Shown: piece after piece, positions 48,773 through 56,086 of the stretch
Layout: each line of letters starts with the position of its first letter
Position numbering within the stretch: the stretch's first letter is position 1
Assembly (NCBI RefSeq): GCF_009765365.1
Contig: NZ_VTOM01000030.1
Location: 1-64,000, forward strand
Source of the DNA: Antarcticirhabdus aurantiaca
GTDB taxonomy: Bacteria > Pseudomonadota > Alphaproteobacteria > Rhizobiales > Rhizobiaceae
Direction: 5' to 3'
Length of the DNA: 64,000 nt
Translations under genes and position numbers: made by a program
Notes under the pieces: model-generated
Told to the model about the DNA's origin: nothing
Database searches by the model: none
The model's input: only the letters and a program-made list of their open reading frames with translations

Positions 48773-49591
48773 ATGCCGATCGTGAAGACCAAGGACGACA
48801 TCGCCCTCCACGTGAAGGACATGGGAACCGGGCGCCCGGTGGTGCTGATCCACGGATGGCCGCTGACGGGCGACATGTTCGAGTACCAGACGCTCGCCCT
48901 TCTCGAGGCCGGCTATCGGGTGATCACCTACGACCGGCGCGGCTTCGGCCAGTCCGGCCACCCGGCGGAGGGCTACGACTACGACACCTTCGCCGACGAC
49001 CTGAAGGCCGTGCTGGACGGCACCGGGGTCGAGGGCGCGACGCTCGTCGGCTTCTCGATGGGCGGCGGCGAGATCGCCCGCTATCTCGGCCGCCACGGCA
49101 CCGCGCGCGTTTCCAAGGTGGCGCTGATCGGCGCCGTGGTGCCCTACCTCCTCAAGGACGAGAGCAATCCGGACGGCGTCGACGCCTCCGTCTTCGAGGG
49201 CATGAAGGCTGAGATCCGCAAGGACCGCTTCCACTTCCTCGGCTCCTTCGCCAAGCAGTTCTACGGCGTTGGCCTCGTATCGAGCCCGGTCAGCCGCGAG
49301 CTTCTCGACTGGACGTTCATCCTGGCCGTCATGGCGAGCCCGCTCGCGATGATCCGCTGCGTCGACGCCTTCGGCCGGACCGACTTTCGCCCGGACCTCA
49401 AGGCCTTCACCGTGCCGACCCTGATCATCCATGGCACGGCCGACCGGACGGTTCCGATCGCGACCTCCGGCGCCGCCGCCGCCAAGGCCATCCCGCACGC
49501 CGAATACATCGAGTACGAGGGCGAGCCGCACGGCCTCTTCGCCACCGCCCCCGACCGGCTGAATGCCGACCTCCTGCGCTTCATCGGCTGA
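48773..49591 (+). CDS. Alpha/beta hydrolase (non-haem chloroperoxidase-like)
   Basis: A 272-residue serine hydrolase. The oxyanion region is VVLIHGWPLTGDMFEYQTLA; the nucleophile elbow is LVGFSMGGGEIARYLG (Ser in GFSMGG); the acid is in LIIHGTADRTVP; and the His is in YEGEPHGLFATAPDRLNADL. The GFSMGGGE and HGWPLTG patterns are those of the cofactor-free haloperoxidase/esterase group. The substrate is unknown. AAGGAG lies about 10 nt before the ATG at 48773. Confidence 0.9.
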   Translation: MPIVKTKDDIALHVKDMGTGRPVVLIHGWPLTGDMFEYQTLALLEAGYRVITYDRRGFGQSGHPAEGYDYDTFADDLKAVLDGTGVEGATLVGFSMGGGEIARYLGRHGTARVSKVALIGAVVPYLLKDESNPDGVDASVFEGMKAEIRKDRFHFLGSFAKQFYGVGLVSSPVSRELLDWTFILAVMASPLAMIRCVDAFGRTDFRPDLKAFTVPTLIIHGTADRTVPIATSGAAAAKAIPHAEYIEYEGEPHGLFATAPDRLNADLLRFIG

Positions 49592-49778
49592 GCCTTCGGC
49601 CTCCTTCGGACGACGGCGCGGGCATCCGTCCGCGCCGCCCCCTGACCGATTGATGGCGGGGCCGCGGCGCTCGAAGCGTCGCAAGCAGCACAAGTCCTTC
49701 ACCTCAGACAATGTCGGCGGCTCGACTGCGTGATCAGATCGATCCGGAAAGCGCGACGACGTTTCGGGAGGAGGTGGG

Positions 49779-50204
49779 ATGATCATTCCGATACGGGTTC
49801 TGGTCTGTGGCGGGGAGCGCTCGACGGATCGCGAGGCCGTGTTCGCCGCCCTCGACGGGATCGCCCGCGATTACGCCGCGCGCGTTCTTCCCTCCGTCGG
49901 CGCCATCCACCTGACGATCATCCACGCCGCGCGCCGGACCGGCGTCGATCCCTTCGCCGACGAATGGGCGGACCTTCGAAAGGTGTCGGTGTGCGAGTTT
50001 CCGTCAAGTTGGCGCAGCAGCTTCGCGCAGCGGAACCAGCAGATGATCGCGGAGGGAGAGCCCGACGTCGTTCTCGCCTTTCCCGGCGATCGTAACGCCC
50101 TCGACATGGTGGCGCGCGCCCGCCGAAACGGCGTCCGCGTTGTCTTCGCGAGCTGGCCGCGCCGGCATGCCCCGCGCGCGCGCCTCGCGAGGGAACGCGA
50201 CTAG
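49779..50204 (+). CDS. SLOG-family protein (DUF2493/YspA-like)
   Basis: A 141-residue protein with the Rossmann-like SLOG fold: it begins IRVLVCGGERSTDREAVFAA and continues NQQMIAEGEPDVVLAFPGDR, NALDMVARARRNGVRVVFAS, as in DUF2493 proteins. The usual HGGARGAD nucleotide-loop is replaced here by IIHAARRTGVDPFADEWADL, a departure worth noting. GGGAGGAGG lies just upstream. Members of this fold bind nucleotides or nucleotide derivatives; phage and plasmid association is common, but no mobile genes are seen here. Confidence 0.8.
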   Translation: MIIPIRVLVCGGERSTDREAVFAALDGIARDYAARVLPSVGAIHLTIIHAARRTGVDPFADEWADLRKVSVCEFPSSWRSSFAQRNQQMIAEGEPDVVLAFPGDRNALDMVARARRNGVRVVFASWPRRHAPRARLARERD

Positions 50205-50981
50205 AAGTGCAGAAGCACTATGTCGACTGATGCACTGAGATCCATTTCCTCGAACAAAATCAGCCAGCTATGCGTGAAGGGCAACACCCGTCAGTTGCAA
50301 CGCGGTCGGACGGAGGATAGAAGCGGCCTCCGATCTCGACCGTCCTGTCGGCGCAGATCGCGAGCAGCTTTCCCGCGGCGCGCAGAGCCATGGCCGCCGA
50401 TCATTCGCTCGACCGCGAGGCGCGAGGCTGTCCGGTCATCGGCGATCGAAGACGCGATGCCGGGGCGCAGGTTTTGCTCGCACCGATCGAGAATTCAGTT
50501 CTCACTCCCTCCTTATCTTTGATGTGCCCCAACGGCGTGCCGTAGATAATCGCCGGCATCATTTGCCGTGCAATAAACTATCTTGAGGTTATATGTGGCT
50601 CATTTGCGATTTAGTTGATTTTGCTTAATCAGACATGTTGACTTTGCGGAGGTCTGGAGGCTTCATCGTCAATGTCGAAGTTCGGCGATCCGACGGGGCC
50701 TGACGGCCCGGCATCGCGGCAAGCGATGTCGGGCGCGGCGGCGATCAGGGACGGTCGGCCGGGAACTGGACGACATCGGGCGGGCGCGGTTGCGCGCCGC
50801 GGCGATCGTGGTGCGAGAAGGAGGGGTTGGCGCTGCAGGGCGAATGCAGTGGCGGGGTATGCCGAGGCTGCGCCCCGGGCTTCAAACGAACGGTGATCTC
50901 GCAAATGGAACGGGCGCCGCGCGACGGACTCGCGGACCGGATCCCGTGCGGGATCCTTTATCCGCCAAAGGATCGACTTGC
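50205..50981. other. 777-bp gene-poor intergenic region
   Basis: The longest gap in the window. The first 300 bp holds only short reading frames with Arg/Ser-rich, non-coding-like translations. Bases about 50500-50660 are strikingly AT-rich for this genome and include TGATT-ttgctt-AATCA (50616-50631), an inverted repeat that could bind a regulator. From 50660 to 50981 it is GC-rich again with no supported gene. Promoter and regulatory sequence for the Crp/Fnr gene, an unrecognised RNA, or a decayed gene are all possible. Confidence 0.5.
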
Positions 50982-51695
50982 ATGCTGATCTCAAGCATAC
51001 CGTTCATCAGCCGGATTCGACAGCACGTGTCGGGGGCGAATGCGGGGCTCGAAGCGTTGGATCGCTTGGCCGTACGCAGCAGTTGGACGCCGAAAGGCGG
51101 CGAAATCGCGATGTCCGGCGCGACGGGCCGGCAGATCGTATCAGTGGGCGCCGGCATCGCCATGCGCTATCGGCTGCTGCCGGACGGCGGCCGCCAGATC
51201 ATCATGTTCCTGTTTCCCGGGGACGCCTGCAACGTCAACCTCTACAGCCCGAGCCCCTTCGACGACTCCCTCGCCGCCGTGACGGCGGTGCGGATCGACC
51301 GGATCAACCACGACTCCATGCTCGACGTGCTGCGGGTGGAGCCGGCCGTGAATGCCGGCCTCTGGGCGATGGCGGACGAGCAGAGCGCCATCATCCGCAA
51401 CCAGGTCACCAGCCTCGGGCGGTGCGACACGCGGGTCCGCATCGCGGCGCTGCTCTGCGACCTCGTCAAGCGCTTCGCCGCCGGCATGGGCGCTTCCGCC
51501 GCCCTCGCTTTGCCGATCACGCAGTCGCTTCTCGCCGACGCGGTGGGCGTCACCCACATCCACTTCAACCGGGTCGTCGGCGAGTTCGGGAAGATGGGTC
51601 TCGTCGAGACCCGGCGCGGCACGCTCTTCATCCGGGACGTTTCCGGATTGGAGGACATCGCCAAGCCGCTGAGGTCCTCGACCTACTGGCACTGA
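50982..51695 (+). CDS. Crp/Fnr-family transcriptional regulator
   Basis: A 237-residue regulator. The N-terminal cyclic-nucleotide-binding-like beta-barrel includes VGAGIAMRYRLLPDGGRQII and FLFPGDACNVN, then a long dimer helix and a winged HTH with LPITQSLLADAVGVTHIHFN, RVVGEFGKMGLVETRRGTLF and IRDVSGLEDIA. The four-cysteine FNR cluster is absent, as is the RxxS cAMP motif, so the signal is probably something else. The ATG at 50982 has AAAGGA upstream. It is the last gene before the alginate-type operon on the same strand, so it may control it; this is inference. Confidence 0.88.
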   Translation: MLISSIPFISRIRQHVSGANAGLEALDRLAVRSSWTPKGGEIAMSGATGRQIVSVGAGIAMRYRLLPDGGRQIIMFLFPGDACNVNLYSPSPFDDSLAAVTAVRIDRINHDSMLDVLRVEPAVNAGLWAMADEQSAIIRNQVTSLGRCDTRVRIAALLCDLVKRFAAGMGASAALALPITQSLLADAVGVTHIHFNRVVGEFGKMGLVETRRGTLFIRDVSGLEDIAKPLRSSTYWH

Positions 51696-51719
51696 CCGCG
51701 ACGCTCGCGGCGCTCCATA

Positions 51720-51773
51720 GCACAAAGCATCGCGCCACCGGAGCACAAGTTCCGGTGGCGCGATGCTTTGTGC
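51720..51773. repeat. Perfect 23-bp hairpin downstream of the Crp/Fnr gene
   Basis: Arms 51720-51742 and 51751-51773 are perfectly complementary (outer end gcacaaagcatcgcgcc, inner end ccgga) around an 8-nt loop. It starts 25 bp after the regulator stop. There is no T-run after it, so it is not a standard intrinsic terminator, but it could still stop transcription or stabilise the mRNA end. It may also be a small mobile palindrome. Confidence 0.75.
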
Positions 51774-51814
51774 CTCCACCTCGGATGTCGACATTCATTT
51801 GACGGGAGTTGGTT

Positions 51815-51834
51815 GATAATTTGTGATCATTATC
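51815..51834. promoter_or_regulatory. Candidate operator upstream of algD
   Basis: GATAAT-ttgtgatc-ATTATC, a perfect 6-bp inverted repeat with an 8-bp spacer in the AT-rich promoter region, 74 bp before algD. A TTGACG hexamer stands at 51799-51804. The adjacent Crp/Fnr protein is one candidate binder; the match to any known box is weak. Confidence 0.4.
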
Positions 51835-51907
51835 TTGATGCAGATTAAAGAAAGAATTTCGCACTGCGGTACTCTGCGGCAATCGATCAACCGACGGGGT
51901 GCATTCC

Positions 51908-53218
51908 ATGAAAATCTCGATCTTCGGGGCAGGCTACGTCGGAGCGGTATCCGCGAGCTGCCTTGCCCATGACGGGCATCAGGTGATCGCCGTCGATCCC
52001 GACCCGAACAAGATCGCGCCGCTCCTCCAGGGTCACTCGCCGATCGTCGAGCCCGGCCTCGACACGCTCATCAAGGAGGGTGTCGTCAGCGGGCGCTTGT
52101 CGGCCACCTCCGATGCCGAGGACGCGATCCTGTCGACCGACCTGTCGCTGATCTGCGTGGGCACCCCCTCGCAGGCCGACGGCAGCCTTTCGACCCAGTA
52201 CCTGGAAAAGGTCGCGCTGGAGATCGGCGCGGCGCTGAAGAAGAAGCAGAGCTTCCACTCCGTCGTCGTGCGCTCGACCTGCCTGCCCGGCACCACGGAG
52301 GAGGTCATCGTGCCGGCGCTGGAGAAAGCATCGGGCATGAAGGCCGGCGAGGGCTTCGGCATCGCCTACTTCCCCGAATTCCTGCGCGAAAGCACGGCGA
52401 TCCGCGATTACCACGATCCCGGCGTCATCGTCTTCGGCGTGCGCGACGAGATCACGCTGGGGCGCCTCCGGTCGATGCACGAGCACTTCGACCGGCCGAA
52501 GTTCACCGTCGACATCCGCACCGCCGAGGGCGTGAAGTATACCAACAACGCCTGGCACGCCGTGAAGATCTCCTTCTCCAACGAGATCGGCAACATTCTG
52601 TCCAAGGCCGGGATCGACAGCCACGTCGCGCTCGACATCCTGTGCGCCGACGACCGGCTGAACATCTCGCGGGCCTATCTCAAGCCCGGCTTCGCCTTCG
52701 GCGGTTCGTGCCTGCCCAAGGACCTTCGCGCCATCATCTCGATGTCGCGCCGCCAGGGAACGCCCGTGCCGCTCCTGGAAGCCACGCTCTCCGCCAACGA
52801 GGCGCAGATCAACCGCGCCTATTCCATGATCGCTGCCCACGGCCAGCGGCGGATCGGCTTCATCGGCCTGTCCTTCAAGCCGGACACGGACGACCTGCGC
52901 GAGAGCCCGCTCGTCGAGCTCGCCGAGCGCCTCTACGGCCGCGGCTACCAGATCAAGATCTACGACCCCAACATCCGTTTGAACCGCCTGACCGGCGCCA
53001 ACGCCAATTTCGTGCGCTCGCGCCTGCCCCATCTCGCCGACCTCCTGAAGGACGACATCGAGACGGTGATCGACGATTCCGACGTCATCGTCGTCGGCAA
53101 CGGCGCCGAGATGAACGGCTCGATCAAGCGCGTCCCCGCGGGCACGCCGATCATCGACCTCGTGCGGCTCGACCGGGCGCGGCGCTCGGAGGGGAACTAT
53201 CATGGCATCTGCTGGTGA
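51908..53218 (+). CDS. algD: GDP-mannose 6-dehydrogenase, alginate precursor enzyme
   Basis: A 436-residue cytosolic enzyme oxidising GDP-mannose to GDP-mannuronate, the committed step of alginate synthesis. It has the same length as the Pseudomonas enzyme I remember and aligns throughout: MKISIFGAGYVGAVSASCLA (NAD site), SPIVEPGLDTLI, VVVRSTCLPGTTEEV, FPEFLRESTAIRDY, KYTNNAWHAVKISFSNEIGN, FAFGGSCLPKDLRAI with catalytic Cys268, and FKPDTDDLRESPLVELAE. The C-terminus HGICW matches AlgD rather than UDP-glucose dehydrogenases. The ATG at 51908 is preceded by ACGGGG; a GTG at 51899 is in frame. It overlaps alg8 by 17 nt. Confidence 0.95.
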   Translation: MKISIFGAGYVGAVSASCLAHDGHQVIAVDPDPNKIAPLLQGHSPIVEPGLDTLIKEGVVSGRLSATSDAEDAILSTDLSLICVGTPSQADGSLSTQYLEKVALEIGAALKKKQSFHSVVVRSTCLPGTTEEVIVPALEKASGMKAGEGFGIAYFPEFLRESTAIRDYHDPGVIVFGVRDEITLGRLRSMHEHFDRPKFTVDIRTAEGVKYTNNAWHAVKISFSNEIGNILSKAGIDSHVALDILCADDRLNISRAYLKPGFAFGGSCLPKDLRAIISMSRRQGTPVPLLEATLSANEAQINRAYSMIAAHGQRRIGFIGLSFKPDTDDLRESPLVELAERLYGRGYQIKIYDPNIRLNRLTGANANFVRSRLPHLADLLKDDIETVIDDSDVIVVGNGAEMNGSIKRVPAGTPIIDLVRLDRARRSEGNYHGICW

Positions 53219-54707
53219 CTTCTCGGAACGTCCGGTCGCTCACCTGCTCTTCATCCTGGGCGTCGCCGTTCTGGCGACGTCCCTTCCCAAGCAGGCCTAC
53301 GCGATCATCGATTCCAAGACCGGCCTCGCGATCGGCCTCATCGGTGCGTGGCGCTACGGCTGGGGGCTCCTTCATTTCGGGCGCAGCGTCCTTTATCGCA
53401 GCTTCGCCTTCCCGCGCATGAAGCGCCGCGCGGCCCGGGCGGTCGCCGACCGTCCGCCGCCGCCGGCCTATTTCCTCGTCACCTCGTTCCGCATCCCGAC
53501 CGCCACGACGGTCGAGGTCTACCGGGCCGCGATCCGGGCCGCGCTCGCCGCGCCCGCCCGGACCACGATCGTCGCCTCGATCGTGGAAATGTCCGACCAG
53601 CGCCTCATCCGGCGCTTGTTCGACGCCATGGTGAAGCCCGGCGACGCGGTGGACCTCGTCTTCGTGCGCATCGACGGGACGGGCAAGCGCGACGCGCTCG
53701 CCTTCGGCTTCCGCGCCATCTCGCGCCTCATGCCGCCGCCCGACGCCATGGTGGCGGTGATCGACGGCGACAGCATCGTGCCCGACGACCTCGTCGCGCG
53801 CTGCTACCCCTTCTTCCACGATCCCAAGGTGGGCGCGCTCACCACAGACGAGACGGCGCGCGTCAACGGCTCGAAGCTCTTCAAGCAGTGGTATTCGCTG
53901 CGCTTCGCCCAGCGCCACATCCTGATGTCCTCCATGGGCCTGTCGCGCCGCGTTCTGACGCTGACGGGCCGCATGTCGATGTTTCGCGCCTCGATCGTCT
54001 GCGAGCCGAACTTCGTGCGCCAGGTCGAGGTCGACTTCATCGACCATCCCCGCTTCGGCCGCTTCAAGTTCCTGACCGGCGACGACAAGTCCTCGTGGTT
54101 CTTTCTGCTGCGCAGCGGCTACGAGATGCTCTACCTGCCGGACGTCAAGGTCGTGACCATCGAGGATCCGCCGACCGACAGCTTCTTCGGCTCGGCCGCC
54201 ATGCTGATGGTGCGCTGGTACGGCAACATGCTGCGCACCAACGGCCGCGCGCTGGCGCTGGGTCCCCGCCGCATCGGCGCCTTTACCTGGTGGGCGATCC
54301 TCGACCAGCGCGTGTCGATGTGGACCTGCCTCGTCGGCTTCACCTCGGCGATCCTGGCGACGCTCTTCGTCTCGCCCTTCACCATCCTGGTCTACGCGAT
54401 CTGGATCCTCGCCTCGCGCTACGCGCTGACGCTGCTGCTCCTGTCGTCGCGGCCGCGGGTGTCGATCACCTATCCGTTCCTTCTCTACTTCAATCAGATC
54501 TACGGCTCCCTGATGAAGACCTACATCTTCTTCCGGATGGACCGTCAGAAGTGGACCCGGCAGAAGACGACGCTGAAGAAGAAGACCGGCTCCTCGCCGC
54601 TCGCCGCCGCCAGGACGGTCGAAACCGTCGCCTTCCATTCGGCCAGCGTCCTCGCCCTCGTCGCCCTTTGTTCCTGGATGATCGGCATCACCAGGTTCGT
54701 CCCTTGA
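53202..54707 (+). CDS. alg8: Mannuronan synthase catalytic subunit (glycosyltransferase family 2)
   Basis: A 501-residue inner-membrane polymerase that builds polymannuronate from GDP-mannuronate. N-terminal helix(es) at about 12-60, the GT2 domain with AVIDGDSIVPDDL (DxD), TLTGRMSMFRASIV, FLTGDDKSSWFFLL, and the processivity motif DQRVSMW, then several C-terminal helices (FTSAILATLFVSPFTILVYA, YALTLLLLSSRP). Layout and motifs match Alg8 rather than cellulose or hyaluronan synthases. It works with Alg44, which provides c-di-GMP control. The start inside algD indicates translational coupling. Confidence 0.94.
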   Translation: MASAGDFSERPVAHLLFILGVAVLATSLPKQAYAIIDSKTGLAIGLIGAWRYGWGLLHFGRSVLYRSFAFPRMKRRAARAVADRPPPPAYFLVTSFRIPTATTVEVYRAAIRAALAAPARTTIVASIVEMSDQRLIRRLFDAMVKPGDAVDLVFVRIDGTGKRDALAFGFRAISRLMPPPDAMVAVIDGDSIVPDDLVARCYPFFHDPKVGALTTDETARVNGSKLFKQWYSLRFAQRHILMSSMGLSRRVLTLTGRMSMFRASIVCEPNFVRQVEVDFIDHPRFGRFKFLTGDDKSSWFFLLRSGYEMLYLPDVKVVTIEDPPTDSFFGSAAMLMVRWYGNMLRTNGRALALGPRRIGAFTWWAILDQRVSMWTCLVGFTSAILATLFVSPFTILVYAIWILASRYALTLLLLSSRPRVSITYPFLLYFNQIYGSLMKTYIFFRMDRQKWTRQKTTLKKKTGSSPLAAARTVETVAFHSASVLALVALCSWMIGITRFVP

Positions 54708-54744
54708 GCCTCCTTCAGGCCGTTTTTCGATAGGAGCCGCCGCC

Positions 54745-55887
54745 GTGGCATCGATCCGCTATGAAGCCGAGACGCAGCGCCAGCACCCGCGCTACCGCCT
54801 TCCCATGCAGGCCTACGTGGGAGGCCGCGCCTACGAGGTCCTGGACTGGTCGCTCGGCGGTTTCGCCCTGAAGGCCGGATCCGAGTTCCGGCCGGGCGAG
54901 CGCGTCCTCGCGGAGCTGCGCGTGCCGCTCGGCGGCTACGACCTCGGCATCTCGGTCCAGGCCGAGGCGCGCTACGTGGCGCCGGACGGCACGCGGGCGG
55001 GCTTCGCCTTCGTCGACATCAACGAGCGCCAGGCGAGCCTCCTGCGCTACGTCGCGGACGCGATCCTGACCGGCGAGATCGTCGAGGTCGGCGAGGTGCT
55101 GGACGTCGCCGGGCGAACCGGCTCGGGCCGCTCGCGCAACCCGCCCGCGGCCGAGGTGCCCGGCTTCATGGGGCGGATGGCCGGCCTCGGTCGCCGCCTC
55201 GCGACCGCCACGGCGGTCATGGCGATCATCGGGGCGCTCGGCGCCTTTCTCTGGGCTAACGTCTACGACGAGCTCTACGTCGTGCGGGCGCAGACCGCGA
55301 GCGTCGCCGCCAAGACCGTCAACCTCGCCTCGCCCGCGATCGGCCGGATCGGCTTCGTCAACACGAAGAGCCAGGTCGCGCTCGGCGAGCCGATCCTCAC
55401 CGTCAACCCGCCGGTCGGCAACCCGATCGTGATCCAGTCGCCCTGCGACTGCCTCCAGGTCGACCAGCGCTTCTCCAACGGCGACTTCGTCAAGACCGGC
55501 GACACGGTGCTCCAGCTGATGCGCCGGGACGCGCCGGTGATCGTCTCGGCCCTCGTGCCGCCCGACCAGCTGATGAGCCTCTACAGCGTCAGCAAGGCGA
55601 CCATCGTCTACGCCGACGGCAGCCGCGTCGACGACGCCGACATCCTGTGGCGGCCGGGGCAGGGGGGCGACGAGACCCTGCCGCGCGACCCCTTGACCGT
55701 GGTGCTCGATCCCGAGCGCGCTTTGTCCTCCTCGATGGTCGGCCAGCCGGTGGAAGTGACCTTCGATCTCTTCACCGACTCCACCCTCGGCCGCGTGGTG
55801 CATTCGGTGCTGCGGCCGAGCACCGTCGCGGCCGCCGACCGGCCGGACGGCATCAGGGGAACCTCGGACCGGCTCCGGGCCGACTGA
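54745..55887 (+). CDS. alg44: Alginate copolymerase, PilZ c-di-GMP receptor with HlyD-like periplasmic domain
   Basis: A 380-residue membrane protein required with Alg8 for polymerisation. The cytosolic PilZ domain has both c-di-GMP motifs: R12-QHP-R16 (RxxxR) and D34-W-S36-LGG (DxSxxG). One helix follows (TAVMAIIGALGAFLWANVY, about 155-173), then a periplasmic HlyD/adaptor-like region with QSPCDCLQVDQRFSNGDFVK and TGDTVLQLMRR. The start is GTG at 54745 with TAGGAG upstream. Length is close to the Pseudomonas protein (389). It lies 37 bp after alg8. Confidence 0.94.
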   Translation: MASIRYEAETQRQHPRYRLPMQAYVGGRAYEVLDWSLGGFALKAGSEFRPGERVLAELRVPLGGYDLGISVQAEARYVAPDGTRAGFAFVDINERQASLLRYVADAILTGEIVEVGEVLDVAGRTGSGRSRNPPAAEVPGFMGRMAGLGRRLATATAVMAIIGALGAFLWANVYDELYVVRAQTASVAAKTVNLASPAIGRIGFVNTKSQVALGEPILTVNPPVGNPIVIQSPCDCLQVDQRFSNGDFVKTGDTVLQLMRRDAPVIVSALVPPDQLMSLYSVSKATIVYADGSRVDDADILWRPGQGGDETLPRDPLTVVLDPERALSSSMVGQPVEVTFDLFTDSTLGRVVHSVLRPSTVAAADRPDGIRGTSDRLRAD

Positions 55888-56086
55888 GGCCGGCCGGCGC
55901 ATGACCCGACCTCACGGGTCGGTTCACGCGGTGCCGGAGGACGTATCTGCGCCGCGCGATCGCCCGCCGCGCGGCAACGACCAAGACGGGCCGCTCCAAA
56001 CGCGCGGCGGCGTGACGCCGAGCCGCAATCGACCGGCCGGCCCGTCCGGGCCGCCGGGACCCCGCCAACGCGACAGGATCCGATCG

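Noticed and set aside
50220-50522. A possible 100-residue gene in the gap before the Crp/Fnr regulator
   Set aside because: The translation is Arg/Ser-rich with no domain-like pattern and no good ribosome site.
51908-53218. UDP-glucose 6-dehydrogenase as an alternative to AlgD
   Set aside because: Full-length similarity, the position of Cys268, the terminal GICW and the alg8/alg44 neighbours all favour GDP-mannose 6-dehydrogenase.
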